Assembly: GCA_021785495.1 (NCBI GenBank)
Contig: JAJYFB010000005.1
Coordinates: 1-53,277 of the forward strand
Direction: 5' to 3'
DNA length: 53,277 nt
Source of the DNA: Acidobacteriota bacterium
GTDB lineage: Bacteria > Acidobacteriota > Terriglobia > Terriglobales > Acidobacteriaceae
In this document: positions 17,137-28,949 of the stretch, one piece after another
How positions within the stretch are numbered: position 1 is the first letter of the stretch
How the letters are laid out: every line of letters begins with the position of its first letter
Position numbers and translations under genes: made by a program
Notes under the pieces: generated by a model
Database searches by the model: none
What the model saw: only the letters and a program-made list of their open reading frames with translations
Told to the model about the DNA's origin: nothing

Positions 17137-18177
17137 TTGAGCCTGAGCCTTCGCCCCGTGGTGGGCCGCCGCGCCAAGATTTCGGCGCTAGGCGCCTATG
17201 TTCCTCCCGATGTGATCACCAATCAAGACCTGGAAAAAATGGTCGAAACCAGTGACCAGTGGATCACGGAGCGCACGGGGATCAAGACGCGCCACAAGCT
17301 GGCCGCGGGCAAGGGCGTCAGCGACATCTGCGTGGAGGCGGCGAAGAAATGCCTGGCGGCGCGCGGCATTGGCCCCGAGGCCATCGACGTGATCATCGTC
17401 GGCACGGTAACCCCGGACATGATGTTTCCCTCGACGGCCTGCCTGGTGCAGCACAAGCTGGGTGCCTCGCACTGCTGGGGATTCGATGTTTCCGGCGGCT
17501 GTTCGGGATTCACGTACGCCTTGCAGGCCGGCATCCGCATGGTCGAGAGCGGCGCTTACAGCAAGGTTCTGGTCTGCGGCGCGGATGCCAACACGCGCAT
17601 GACCGACTACACCGACCGCACCACCTGCGTGCTCTTCGGCGATGGCGGCGGCGCGGTGCTCATCGAGCCGACCGACGAGGGCGAGATCGGTTTCATCGAC
17701 GGCCTGAACGAGATCGACGGCGCGGGCGGCGTCAGCCTCAACCTCAAGGCCGGCGGCAGCCTGCATCCGGCCAGCCACGAGACCATTGATAACAAGTGGC
17801 ATTCCATTTATCAGGACGGCCCCGCGGTCTACAAATTCGCCGTGCGCAAAATGTCCGAAGCGACCATCAAGCTGCTGGAACGAAACGGCATCACTGGCGC
17901 CGACCTGGGCTGCTTCATTCCCCACCAGGCCAATCTGCGCATCATCCAGTCCACGGCCGAGCGGCTGGGACTCACTGCCGATCGCGTGATCGTCAACATC
18001 GAAAAGTACGGCAACACCTCGGCGGGAACCATTCCGCTGGCGATGGAGACGGCCGTCGAAGAGGGCAAGCTCAAGAAGGGCGACCTGGTGCTGCTGGCTG
18101 CCGTAGGCGCGGGCTTCACCGTCGGCTCCGTGTTGCTGCGCTGGGAAATCGAGACGGCGGCTTTGACGGTCCCGTAG
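17137..18177 (+). CDS. fabH: 3-oxoacyl-ACP synthase III
   Basis: Starts fatty acid synthesis by condensing acetyl-CoA or a branched acyl-CoA with malonyl-ACP. 346 residues; catalytic triad Cys122 (SGGCSGF), His263 (IPHQAN) and Asn293 (YGNTSAG). TTG 17137 was chosen: it lies 6 bases after AAGGAGA, and the alternatives (TTG 17131, GTG 17107) are less well placed. The N-terminus is slightly longer than E. coli FabH. Monocistronic, convergent with hslU. Confidence 0.95.
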   Translation: MSLSLRPVVGRRAKISALGAYVPPDVITNQDLEKMVETSDQWITERTGIKTRHKLAAGKGVSDICVEAAKKCLAARGIGPEAIDVIIVGTVTPDMMFPSTACLVQHKLGASHCWGFDVSGGCSGFTYALQAGIRMVESGAYSKVLVCGADANTRMTDYTDRTTCVLFGDGGGAVLIEPTDEGEIGFIDGLNEIDGAGGVSLNLKAGGSLHPASHETIDNKWHSIYQDGPAVYKFAVRKMSEATIKLLERNGITGADLGCFIPHQANLRIIQSTAERLGLTADRVIVNIEKYGNTSAGTIPLAMETAVEEGKLKKGDLVLLAAVGAGFTVGSVLLRWEIETAALTVP

Positions 18178-18234
18178 CGCATGTGCCGTCTCCTTATTCC
18201 CTGGGGCCGGCACTCCTGATTGAACGACAGACTG

Positions 18235-19737
<1,503 letters not shown>

Positions 19738-20089
19738 TTTCGTCTTCGTTCTATTCTCTCAGGCTTTGCCGCCCGGCGCGAGACCATGGCTTCCTCCCGC
19801 GGAAATTGAGCGACCCGGCTTTGCCGCCCAGCGCCGCCAATTCCCGCCGGCCATGCGCACCGCTTCGCCGGCCATGCGCGCGCCGTCTTCGGTCCTGCGG
19901 CCTGATCCGGTTGACCAAACCGCGTCGGCTGCGTCTACCTGCTTGTGCACAGGGATTCCTCCGGGAGCGAAACCAATGGATGCGGAGGCCGGCAGCATCG
20001 CACTACCCCCGGTTCATGCGGCGGCCCTCTTGGCCCAGCCAGCAGGGCTGAGGATACAATCCTCTCCAGGCATGGCTGCGACGAGGGCA
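19738..20089. other. Divergent intergenic region hslU / ECF sigma
   Basis: About 350 bp without a supported gene. Contains short direct repeats: GGCTTTGCCGCCC at about 19762 and 19819, and GCCGGCCATGCGC at about 19847 and 19868. An open frame runs through it on the plus strand but lacks any family signature before residue 109. Promoters for both flanking genes must lie here. Confidence 0.5.
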
Positions 20090-20749
20090 ATGAGCGAGGC
20101 GAACCGGGAAATCTTGAACCGGAACGGCGAAAACCGGGACGACGCGGCCCAGGTCGAGGAACGCGCGGCGCAACGCGCGCTCGAAACGGAACTGATCCGC
20201 GAGGCGCAAGGTGGATCGCGAGCCGCCTTTGATGCGCTGGTGCGGCAGTACGAGCACCAGGTGCTCCGCCTGGCGCTGCACCTGACCGGATCGGAACACG
20301 ACGCCGAGGACATTTACCAGGAGGCGTTCCTGAAGGCCTTCCGGTACATCGGCAACTTTCGCTTCGAGTGCTCGTTTTATACGTGGATCTACCGGATCGT
20401 CACCAACCTGTGCCTGGATCAGTTGCGGCGGCGCAAGACGCGCCGCGAGGATCATGCCACGGCGACCGGCCGCGACGGCGACGAGGTCGATCTGCTGGCC
20501 TCGGTCTCCGACGACCGGCCGTTTTCCAATCCCGCCCGCGAACTGGATCGCAAGCTCATGGGCGAGAAGATTCAGGAGGCGCTCGGCAAGCTGACGCCAC
20601 GCGAGCGGATGGTTTTTGAACTGAAGCACTACCAGGGGCTCCGGTTGCGCGCAATCGGAACCATGTTGAACACCACGGAAGAGACCGCCAAGAATACCCT
20701 TTTTCGCGCCACCAAAAAATTGCGGGCGCAACTGGCGGAGTTGCGATAG
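20090..20749 (+). CDS. RNA polymerase ECF-type sigma factor
   Basis: About 219 residues. Region 2 includes HDAEDIYQEAFLKAFR and SFYTWIYRIVTNLCLDQLRRRK; region 4 includes LTPRERMVFELKHYQGLRLRAIG...TEETAKNTLFRA. No region 3, as in ECF (RpoE-like) factors. ATG 20090 follows GAGGG; ATG 20072 is also possible. The following gene encodes a zinc-finger anti-sigma-type protein, so the pair forms a regulated switch. Confidence 0.9.
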   Translation: MSEANREILNRNGENRDDAAQVEERAAQRALETELIREAQGGSRAAFDALVRQYEHQVLRLALHLTGSEHDAEDIYQEAFLKAFRYIGNFRFECSFYTWIYRIVTNLCLDQLRRRKTRREDHATATGRDGDEVDLLASVSDDRPFSNPARELDRKLMGEKIQEALGKLTPRERMVFELKHYQGLRLRAIGTMLNTTEETAKNTLFRATKKLRAQLAELR

Positions 20750-20923
20750 GAACAGACTTTTTGTTTCGAGCTTTGAGTTTTTGCCGTTTCTGAGGACGAC
20801 CGGGCTGGATCGAGCAGACCCGGCAAGCCCGAAAAATGGAAGAAGCTCGGCCTCCACACGGCGAGCAAACGGCGCAAAGCTGCATCACAAAGCTCCATTT
20901 TGAGGCGCAAAGGACGTAACACC

Positions 20924-21934
20924 ATGCACTGCGAGATTGCAAAGGAACGGATTGCGATGGCCGCCTACGGCGAGCTGCCCGGCGAATTCATCGACGAGTT
21001 GGAGCGGCACCTCTTCCACTGCGCGGCTTGCCGCGCGGAACAGGAGCAGGTGCTGGCGCTGCTGCGCCTGGCCGACGCCTGCCCCGCGACGATGCCCAGC
21101 CCGAATCTGGTTGCCCGCGCGCGGCTGCGTCTGGACGAGGCGCTCGATGTCTTGCCGCCTCGGAGCTGGCGCGAGCGGCTTGGCGCAAGGCTGCGAAACA
21201 ACCTCGCCGGTCTGCGCGCAGCCCCGGTGGCGGCGCTGCTGCTGGCCGCCACCGGCGCCGGGGCGGGGCTGCTGGCTGGCGCAAGGCTGGCGCAAGACCG
21301 CTCCGTAAACGCGCGGATTGCGCCGACGGCGAACCCCGCGCAGAGCGCAACGCAGTTCCGGCCGACCGGCGCAACACAACCGGACGCGACACTGCCGGCG
21401 CTAGCGAATGTGGCCAGCATCTCCGGAATCGTGCGCCATCCGCACAGCCAGATTGTCGATGTGCGCTTGAACCAGATCGTGCCGCGGCAGATCGAGGGCT
21501 CGCTCGACGATCCGCAGATGCGCAAATTGCTCCTGCTGGCCACGCAAAAGGCGCCTTCGGCCGGCGTGCGCGGCGACTCGGTGGCCCTGCTTGCGGACGA
21601 GTGCCGCACGGGCCGCGGCTGCCAGACCGCCGACATGCGCGAGGCGCTGATGGTGGCGTTGCGCACCGACCGCAGCCCCGCGGTGCGCGAAAAGGCGCTT
21701 TTGGGCCTGCAGCCGTATGTCGCTGTGGACATGCGCGTGCGCGACGCGATTCTCAAGGCTGTGCTGAACGACAACGATCCGTCGATCCGCTCGGCGGCGA
21801 TCGGCCTGCTGACGCCGGACGAAGCCGACACCAGCGTGCGCCAGGTGCTTTATTCCGTCTCCAACTACGACAATAGTCCGCAGATCCGAAACGTTTCCCG
21901 GCAGGTCCTGAGCCAGGTTCCGGAGATTCAATGA
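20924..21934 (+). CDS. zf-HC2 anti-sigma-type membrane protein with HEAT-like repeats
   Basis: 336 residues. An N-terminal putative zinc finger (His-x3-Cys-x2-Cys pattern in RHLFHCAACRAEQ, about 29-41) is the anti-sigma domain fold. One membrane segment (about 98-117, APVAALLLAATGAGAGLLAG) follows, then a C-terminal domain with HEAT-like helical pairs (for example MREALMVALRTDRSPAVREKAL). It should hold the preceding sigma factor at the membrane. ATG 20924 has AAGGA upstream. Its stop codon overlaps a potential start of the PDZ gene (ATGA at 21931). Confidence 0.82.
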   Translation: MHCEIAKERIAMAAYGELPGEFIDELERHLFHCAACRAEQEQVLALLRLADACPATMPSPNLVARARLRLDEALDVLPPRSWRERLGARLRNNLAGLRAAPVAALLLAATGAGAGLLAGARLAQDRSVNARIAPTANPAQSATQFRPTGATQPDATLPALANVASISGIVRHPHSQIVDVRLNQIVPRQIEGSLDDPQMRKLLLLATQKAPSAGVRGDSVALLADECRTGRGCQTADMREALMVALRTDRSPAVREKALLGLQPYVAVDMRVRDAILKAVLNDNDPSIRSAAIGLLTPDEADTSVRQVLYSVSNYDNSPQIRNVSRQVLSQVPEIQ

Positions 21935-22008
21935 AGGCGTGGCACCGGCCGGGAACGGCGCCGCCGCAACGAGCGCGGACCGGACGGCGAACCACGGGAA
22001 ACCAAATC

Positions 22009-23016
22009 ATGAAATTTCTTTTGAGGCCCCGCCGCGCCATCGTTCGAACCCTTGGTTCGCTCGCCTTTGGCTGCATGGCGCTGTCCGCGCCGGGCTGGCT
22101 GCTGCCGACGCTCAGCGCCGCACAGGCTCAGGCGCACGCTCTGGCCGACGGCATGGCAGCTCCCCATCCACTCGTCGCCGAGGCCACCCCGTCCGGCTAT
22201 CTTGGCATCGAGGTAGTCGATCTGGATGCGGAAAAGGCGCAGGCGATCAAGCTGAAGGAGACGCAAGGCGCGCTCGTCACGCTGATCGATCACGATGCGC
22301 CCGCCTGCCAGGCCGGCCTCAAGGTCAACGACCTGATCCTGAGCATCGATGGCCAGAGCGTGGCCGACGCCGCACAGTTGCGCGGCATTCTGCGGCAGTT
22401 TCCGCCGGGACGCACCATCGCCATCGCCTTCGATCGCAACGGCAGCGTGCAAACCTTGAATGCGCGGCTGGCCGACCGCCGGGCGATGGAGCGAAGCATC
22501 TGGTCGCGCATCGGCGTGGAGATCGGCGGCCTTGCCGCGGCGGTGCCGGGCATGCACAGGATGGGCGGAGGCGGCACCTCGGCCGAGCCCAGCCATTTTC
22601 ACGTTCCCTTCTTTGGCGGAGCGCCGAACGCCGGCGCGACGGTTGAGCCGCTGACGGCGCAGATGGCCGCCTATCTGGGCGTCAGGGGCGGCGTGCTGGT
22701 CAAGGCCGTCGCGCAAAAGAGCGAGGCCGCCGCCGCCGGCCTCAAGCCTTTTGATGTGGTCGTCAAAGTCGGGAGCGCGGCGATCGCCACCTCGGCCGAC
22801 TGGACGCGCGCCCTGCGCGCAAACCAGGGCAAGCCGGTCGCGGTCACCATCCTGCGCGACAAAAAAACGCAGACGCTCACACTCGATGCCAACTCCAGCC
22901 AACGCAGCGCCGTCGAGTTTGACCACCCCTTCGCAAACGGCGACGCACTGCGCATGGCGATGCGCAAAACGCATGGTGAAGAAAGTTCGGGACCGCTCCG
23001 TTCAACAAATGCCTGA
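22009..23016 (+). CDS. Secreted tandem PDZ-domain protein (DegP-like without protease domain)
   Basis: 335 residues. Signal peptide (1 to about 42, ending AAQAQA), first PDZ domain (about 60-150, GYLGIEVVDLD...AGLKVNDLILSIDGQ) and a second (about 205-300, YLGVRGGVLVKAV...AGLKPFDVVVKVG). No trypsin-like protease domain. Likely a periplasmic adaptor or sensor of misfolded proteins tied to the sigma/anti-sigma pair upstream. ATG 22009 gives a clean signal peptide; ATG 21931 overlaps the previous stop and would add 26 residues. Confidence 0.78.
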   Translation: MKFLLRPRRAIVRTLGSLAFGCMALSAPGWLLPTLSAAQAQAHALADGMAAPHPLVAEATPSGYLGIEVVDLDAEKAQAIKLKETQGALVTLIDHDAPACQAGLKVNDLILSIDGQSVADAAQLRGILRQFPPGRTIAIAFDRNGSVQTLNARLADRRAMERSIWSRIGVEIGGLAAAVPGMHRMGGGGTSAEPSHFHVPFFGGAPNAGATVEPLTAQMAAYLGVRGGVLVKAVAQKSEAAAAGLKPFDVVVKVGSAAIATSADWTRALRANQGKPVAVTILRDKKTQTLTLDANSSQRSAVEFDHPFANGDALRMAMRKTHGEESSGPLRSTNA

Positions 23017-23370
23017 ATGGACGATTTTGCTACGGTTTTGTCTCGCTCCCCTGCGCTGCGCAAAGGAGAGATTCTTGTCGCTGCAAAGTCAATCATCTAG
23101 GAGTCTGTCGGGTATAGAAGGGGGACGGGAGCTACATCGGGGCTGGATTCGTGTGGTTTACGTTGTGTCCATGGGCCAGAACTTTCAGCTCTTTGCGAGA
23201 AAGTGTAAGGCCCCTTGTTTTTGCTGAGGATTTGAGGGGTTGCGTTTTCTGGCCGTTTTACGCGGCTTTCTGAGTTACTTCTCCGCGAGCGATAGAATAG
23301 CCGAGGCGCAGCGGCGGAGATGTTGCCCGGCGCGATGGTTGAAGGCGCGCAAGGTGCGGAATTGACGGGG
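23017..23370. other. Intergenic interval, no gene seen
   Basis: About 350 bp, lower in GC than its neighbours between 23130 and 23290. No frame shows a family signature. It must hold the promoter of the nucleoside phosphorylase gene. Confidence 0.5.
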
Positions 23371-24234
23371 ATGAACGAGTACGATCGGGTTCGAGAAGCG
23401 GCTGAATTTTTGCAGGCGCGCCTGGGCGGAGCGGCCCCGCGCGTGGGCATCGTGCTCGGCTCGGGACTGAATGCGGCGGCCAGGGCCGTTGAGAACGCCG
23501 TCGTCGTGCCTTACCGCGAGATACCGCACTTTCCGCAATCGACGGTGGAAGGCCATGCCGGCCAGTTTGTCGCCGGCCTGCTCGACGGCGCGCCGGTGGT
23601 TCTGCTGCAGGGCCGCGTGCATTTGTATGAAGGCTACGCCCCGCACGAGGTCGTTTTTCCGGTGCGCGTGCAGGGCCTGCTGGGCGTTCGCGCGGTTGTG
23701 CTGACGAATGCAGCGGGCGGCATTGCCGAGGGACTGCGCGTGGGCCAACTGGCGCTATTGACCGATCACATCAATCTGATGGGCTCAAATCCGCTGACGG
23801 GACTGAACGAACCTCGCTTTGCCACGCGGCCAGGAGCGGGATTGCGCTTCTTCGATATGACTGAAACGTACAGCAAGCGGTTGCGCACTCTGGCCCAGGC
23901 CGCTGCGCGCGAGGAGGGGTTCGCGCTCGAAGAAGGCGTCTACCTGGCCACGCCGGGACCGAGCTTCGAGACCCCGGCCGAAATTCGCGCCTTCCGCGCG
24001 CTCGGAGCCTCACTGGTGGGCATGTCCACCGTGCCCGAAGCCATCGCCGCGCGACACATGGGCCTGGAAGTGCTCGGCATCTCCTGCGTCACCAATCTGG
24101 CCGCCGGACTGGGCACGACTCCGCTCAGTCACGAAGAGGTCCAGGAGACTGGACGCAGGGTGGAGGCGCGGTTCGCCAGTCTGCTCAAGCGCCTTGCGCC
24201 GCGCATCGCCGCGCTGCTGGACGCTCAGCCGTGA
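23371..24234 (+). CDS. Purine-nucleoside phosphorylase (trimeric, PNP/MTAP family)
   Basis: Phosphorolysis of inosine/guanosine in purine salvage. 287 residues; GIVLGSGLN phosphate-binding loop, REIPHFPQSTVEGHAG, GRVHLYEGY and LTNAAGGI are all typical of the trimeric class. The base-binding region includes GVYLATPGPSFETPAEIRAF and VGMSTVPEAIAARH. ATG 23371 fits the family start; ATG 23335 is possible. Its stop overlaps the GTG of the kinase gene (GTGA), so the two salvage genes are coupled. Confidence 0.93.
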   Translation: MNEYDRVREAAEFLQARLGGAAPRVGIVLGSGLNAAARAVENAVVVPYREIPHFPQSTVEGHAGQFVAGLLDGAPVVLLQGRVHLYEGYAPHEVVFPVRVQGLLGVRAVVLTNAAGGIAEGLRVGQLALLTDHINLMGSNPLTGLNEPRFATRPGAGLRFFDMTETYSKRLRTLAQAAAREEGFALEEGVYLATPGPSFETPAEIRAFRALGASLVGMSTVPEAIAARHMGLEVLGISCVTNLAAGLGTTPLSHEEVQETGRRVEARFASLLKRLAPRIAALLDAQP

Positions 24235-24887
24235 ACGCCGCGTCCGCAGCGCCTCAACTTCCCTTCCCGCCCACGGTGCTCGGCATCGCCGGCTGCTCGG
24301 GCTCCGGCAAGACGACGCTGGCCAGCGAACTGGCCCGTCTCTTCGGCGGCCTGCGCTTTCCTCTCGACGATTACTATCGCGATCTCGGCCCGATGCCCTT
24401 GGCCGAACGCATCCTTCAGAACTTCGACGACCCGGCCGCCATCGAGATTCCCCTGCTCGCGCAGCACCTGGCCGCCCTCGCGCGCGGAGAGGCCATCGGC
24501 CGGCCGGTCTACGACTTCGCCTCGCACACGCGCTTGGCGGGCCGCACCGAGCGCATTGTCCCCGGCCGGTTTCTGATCGTCGAGGGCATCTTCGCGCTCC
24601 ACTACGAGCAGTTGCTTCCGCTCTACCACCTGCGCATCTTCGTCGAGACTCCGGATGCGCTCTGCTTCGAGCGGCGTCTTCAGCGCGATCGGAACGAGCG
24701 CGGACGCAGCGAAACCTCGGTCCGTGCGCGGTGGGAGAACTGCGTACGGCCGTCGGGCGAGCGCTTTGTACGACCTTCGGCCGCTCACGCCGACCTCCTG
24801 CTCGACGGCACGGGCGCGCTGGACTGGAAGGTGGAGCGCGTGATGGCCGAGATGCAGAGGCGTGGGCTGCTCATCGGAGCGGAGTGA
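24231..24887 (+). CDS. udk: Uridine kinase-like P-loop kinase
   Basis: 218 residues with Walker A GCSGSGKTTLA (21-31), then FPLDDYYRD (substrate-binding Asp-Asp-Tyr), FDDPAAIE, GRPVYDFASHTR and the lid RLQRDRNERGRS. These match uridine/cytidine kinase, which phosphorylates uridine in pyrimidine salvage. GTG 24231 overlaps the preceding stop. The pairing with a nucleoside phosphorylase supports a salvage role. A phosphoribulokinase-type relative is less likely. Confidence 0.85.
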   Translation: MNAASAAPQLPFPPTVLGIAGCSGSGKTTLASELARLFGGLRFPLDDYYRDLGPMPLAERILQNFDDPAAIEIPLLAQHLAALARGEAIGRPVYDFASHTRLAGRTERIVPGRFLIVEGIFALHYEQLLPLYHLRIFVETPDALCFERRLQRDRNERGRSETSVRARWENCVRPSGERFVRPSAAHADLLLDGTGALDWKVERVMAEMQRRGLLIGAE

Positions 24888-24980
24888 AGGCATCTCCACG
24901 CGCGCCCGCAAAAAACGGCCGGGCTCTTGCCTGCGCACAAGAGCGGGAGGCAAAGTCGGAGCCCCGAATTCCCGCCCGCT

Positions 24981-25346
24981 TCATCCCTCGCCAATGATGC
25001 GGCTGGCCCGCGCCAGCGAGCCCAGATTGAAAACCCTTGTATAGCCGCTGGCCACCAGCTTGCGCCGGGCGACCGCGCTGCGCATACCGCTCTGGCAGTG
25101 CAGCAAAAGCACCGCATTCTTGTCGGGAATCCGCTTGGGCAGCAGAGATTCGATCCGGTCCAGAGGAAGATGGATCGCCTGCGGCAGATGGCCCGCCGCA
25201 TACTCATCCTGCGTGCGCACATCGATCACCACGGCGCCGTTCTTCAGACATTCGCGCGCGGCAGCCGGAGCAATCTGGCCGGCCCGGCGCAAAAGATCAA
25301 CCAGCGCCAGCAAGGCCGCAAACAGGAGAGGAGCCATCCATTTCAT
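24981..25346 (-). CDS. Small membrane-anchored rhodanese
   Basis: 121 residues. An N-terminal hydrophobic segment (about 4-19) followed by one rhodanese domain with DVRTQDEYAAGHLPQAIHLP and active Cys84 in LLHCQSGMRS. Probably a sulfurtransferase or persulfide carrier facing the periplasm. ATG 25346 chosen from family length; the frame is open further upstream without signature. Confidence 0.87.
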   Translation of the reverse strand: MKWMAPLLFAALLALVDLLRRAGQIAPAAARECLKNGAVVIDVRTQDEYAAGHLPQAIHLPLDRIESLLPKRIPDKNAVLLLHCQSGMRSAVARRKLVASGYTRVFNLGSLARASRIIGEG

Positions 25347-25482
25347 GCTCTCAGTGTAGAACACAGACAGGATTTTCGAGCTTTCTTCGTCTTCTTGTGA
25401 TGGCCGCAGCCACGTCGCGTCGGGCAACGGCGTCTCTGGTCGCCGTTGCCGCCACATTCCGTCCGCTGCGCGACACTCCGCC

Positions 25483-26139
25483 TCAATCTCTCCACGTCCG
25501 CGCCGGCGTCCAGAGCGGCGCCATCGCCACGCCAAAGAGAAAGCCGCCGACGTGCGCCAGGTAGGCCACGCCGCCACTCTGCACCGCCGCCACCGAACCC
25601 ATCGCGTTGAGCAGTTGAAACAGAAACCAGAAGCCAATCAGCAACGAAGCGGGAACGAAGGTCACCCGGAAGAAAATGAAAATGATCACCAGCGAACGGA
25701 TGCGGTCACGCGGATAGAGCACGAGAAACGCGCCCATGACGGCCGCAATGGCGCCGCTGGCACCCAGGCAGGGCACATGCGAATGGGGACTGCCCGCCAC
25801 CTGCGCCAGCATGGCCACCACGCCGCCGGTCAGATAGAAAACGAGGTAGCGCGTCCGGCCCATGGCGTCCTCGATCGCGGGTCCGAAGGCCCACAAAAAA
25901 ACCATGTTGCCCAGAATGTGCAGCCACCCGCCGTGCAGAAAAGTGCCCGTGACGAGCGTCAACCAGTGGCGGCCGTGGTCAATCTGCGCGGGGATGACCG
26001 CCCAGTGGCGTACAAAACGGCTTCCTTCAATCCGTTCGCGCAGAAACACGTACGCATTCGCCAACACGATCAGCAGCGTGACCAGCGCAAAGCGGCGCCG
26101 GCGGCGCGCGATGTCACCCAGCGGGATCAGCGTGGCCAT
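25483..26139 (-). CDS. Rhomboid-family intramembrane serine protease
   Basis: 218 residues with six hydrophobic segments. Catalytic Ser128 in GASGA and His196 in LAHVGG form the rhomboid dyad; the loop 1 motif FLHGGWLHILGNM (67-79) is also present. Cleaves membrane proteins within the bilayer; substrate unknown. Same strand as the small rhodanese, 136 bp apart. Confidence 0.93.
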   Translation of the reverse strand: MATLIPLGDIARRRRRFALVTLLIVLANAYVFLRERIEGSRFVRHWAVIPAQIDHGRHWLTLVTGTFLHGGWLHILGNMVFLWAFGPAIEDAMGRTRYLVFYLTGGVVAMLAQVAGSPHSHVPCLGASGAIAAVMGAFLVLYPRDRIRSLVIIFIFFRVTFVPASLLIGFWFLFQLLNAMGSVAAVQSGGVAYLAHVGGFLFGVAMAPLWTPARTWRD

Positions 26140-26175
26140 AGAGTCTGACTGTAGACTACCCTGACCGCGCCGGCG

Positions 26176-26571
26176 TCAGCCGAGATACTGCGCGTCGCTC
26201 ACCTTTTCGAGCCAGTCGACGGTCCTGCCCTCGAACCGCTCCTGAATGGCGATGTGCGTCATTGCTGTCGTGGGCGCTGCTCCGTGCCAATGCCTCTCGC
26301 CGGGCGCGAACCAGACCACATCGCCCGGCCGAATCTCCTCGACGGGCCCGCCCCAGCGCTGCGCCCGTCCGCAGCCAGAGGTGACCACAAGCGTCTGGCC
26401 GAGCGGATGCGTATGCCAAGCCGTGCGCGCGCCGGGTTCGAAGGTCACGCTCGCGCCCTCGACGCGGGCCGGCTCCGGCGTCGCCATCAGCCGGTCGACG
26501 CGCACAACTCCGGTGAACCAATCCTCCGGCCCGCGCAGCGAAGCCTGCGTCCCCGCTCGTTTGATCTCCAT
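26176..26571 (-). CDS. Cupin-domain protein
   Basis: 131 residues. Cupin motif 1 [17 protein letters not shown] and motif 2 [15 protein letters not shown] supply metal-binding histidines (WHTH, and H in the second motif). Small cupins of this kind are often encoded beside aldo/keto reductases and dehydrogenases. GGAG (26581-26584) lies upstream of ATG 26571. Catalytic activity unknown. Confidence 0.88.
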   Translation of the reverse strand: MEIKRAGTQASLRGPEDWFTGVVRVDRLMATPEPARVEGASVTFEPGARTAWHTHPLGQTLVVTSGCGRAQRWGGPVEEIRPGDVVWFAPGERHWHGAAPTTAMTHIAIQERFEGRTVDWLEKVSDAQYLG

Positions 26572-26607
26572 GGTCGTTTTCTTCTCCTTGTTGCGGCCAG
26601 CCGCCGT

Positions 26608-27621
<1,014 letters not shown>

Positions 27622-27679
27622 TCAAATTGAACGGGACGCACGGCAGCGCGCGCCAGCAGCCACGCGCCGCCGCCGTGGT

Positions 27680-28738
27680 TTATTCGGATTGGAGCGAGGC
27701 CATGTCGATCGAGAAGCGGTATTTCACGTCCGATCGCAGCAGCCGCTCATAGGCTTCATTGAGCTTCTGAATGGGAATCACCTCGACATCGGCGACAAGG
27801 TTATGCGCGGAGCAGAAGTCGAGCATCTCCTGCGTCTCGGCGATGCCGCCAATCAGCGAGCCGGAGAAGCTGCGCCGCCGGAAGAGCAGGCCAAAGACGC
27901 TCACCGGCAGCGGCTGCTCGGGCGCGCCCACCATGGTGAGGTTGCCGTCGCGGGCCAGCAGGTTGAGATAAGCGTTGAGGTCGTGCGGCGCAGCCACGGC
28001 GTCCAGAATGAAGTCGAAGCTGCCGGCGTGCTTCGCCATCTGGTTGGCGTCCTTCGAGAGCACGACCTCATCGGCGCCGAGCCGCAGCGCGTCTTCGACT
28101 TTGCTGGATGAAGTGGTAAAGACGACCGTGTGCGCGCCCAGCGCATGGGCGAACTTGACGCCCATGTGACCCAAGCCGCCGAGGCCGACCACACCCACCT
28201 TCTTGCCCTTGGTCACGCCCCAGTGGCGCATCGGCGAGTAGGTGGTGATGCCCGCGCAAAGCAGCGGCGCCGCGCCGGCCAGATCGAGATTTGCTGGAAC
28301 GCGCAGGACAAAGTGCTCCTTGACGACGATGCTGTCGGAGTAGCCGCCGTAGGTGACGCCGCCCAAGTGTTGATCGGGAAAGTTGTACGTCAGCGTAAGG
28401 TTGGAACAGAACTGTTCGAGGCCGGCCTTGCACTCCGGGCAGACGCCGTCGGAATCGACCATGCAGCCAACCGCAGCCAGATCGCCCACCTTGAACTTCG
28501 TGACGGCGGAGCCGACCTTCGTCACGCGGCCGACGATCTCGTGGCCGGGAACGCAGGGATAAACGGTCGGCATCATGCCGCTCCACTCGTTGCGCGCCTG
28601 GTGCAGGTCGGAGTGGCAGACGCCGCAGAAGAGAATCTCCATCTGCACGTCGTCGGCGCCCGGATCGCGCCGCTCGATGGTCGCGGAATGAAACGGCGAT
28701 GTGGCGCTTGCTACAGAATAGGCTTTCGCTTGATACAT
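27680..28738 (-). CDS. Zinc-dependent alcohol dehydrogenase (YahK/cinnamyl-alcohol type)
   Basis: 352 residues. Catalytic zinc ligands in CGVCHSDLH and PGHEIVG; structural zinc cysteines in CMVDSDGVCPECKAGLEQFC; Rossmann motif GLGGLGHMG. NADPH-dependent reduction of aldehydes is typical of this YahK-like branch. Divergent from an AraC-type regulator with 211 bp between, and upstream of the aldo/keto reductase gene on the same strand. Confidence 0.93.
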   Translation of the reverse strand: MYQAKAYSVASATSPFHSATIERRDPGADDVQMEILFCGVCHSDLHQARNEWSGMMPTVYPCVPGHEIVGRVTKVGSAVTKFKVGDLAAVGCMVDSDGVCPECKAGLEQFCSNLTLTYNFPDQHLGGVTYGGYSDSIVVKEHFVLRVPANLDLAGAAPLLCAGITTYSPMRHWGVTKGKKVGVVGLGGLGHMGVKFAHALGAHTVVFTTSSSKVEDALRLGADEVVLSKDANQMAKHAGSFDFILDAVAAPHDLNAYLNLLARDGNLTMVGAPEQPLPVSVFGLLFRRRSFSGSLIGGIAETQEMLDFCSAHNLVADVEVIPIQKLNEAYERLLRSDVKYRFSIDMASLQSE

Positions 28739-28949
28739 GAATTCACCTCAGTGGATGGGTTGCGTTGGGGATGCGCCAGGCAAGCCCCGGCGGCGATCTC
28801 TTCCTTCTGATGCCAAGAGTACGAAAAAGCCGCTGGAAGGCGGTATCCCGATTCTGCCTTTTTCTTGCCCATTTCTGCCGAAAGACAGATTTTCATGCAC
28901 GAGCGCGCAAATTTCGCCGTAAGCTGAAATCCAGAGGGACAGGTTGACC

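Noticed and set aside
23083-23130. Insertion-sequence end (GAGTCTGTCGGG-like)
   Set aside because: Only one possible end, no transposase and no inverted partner found.
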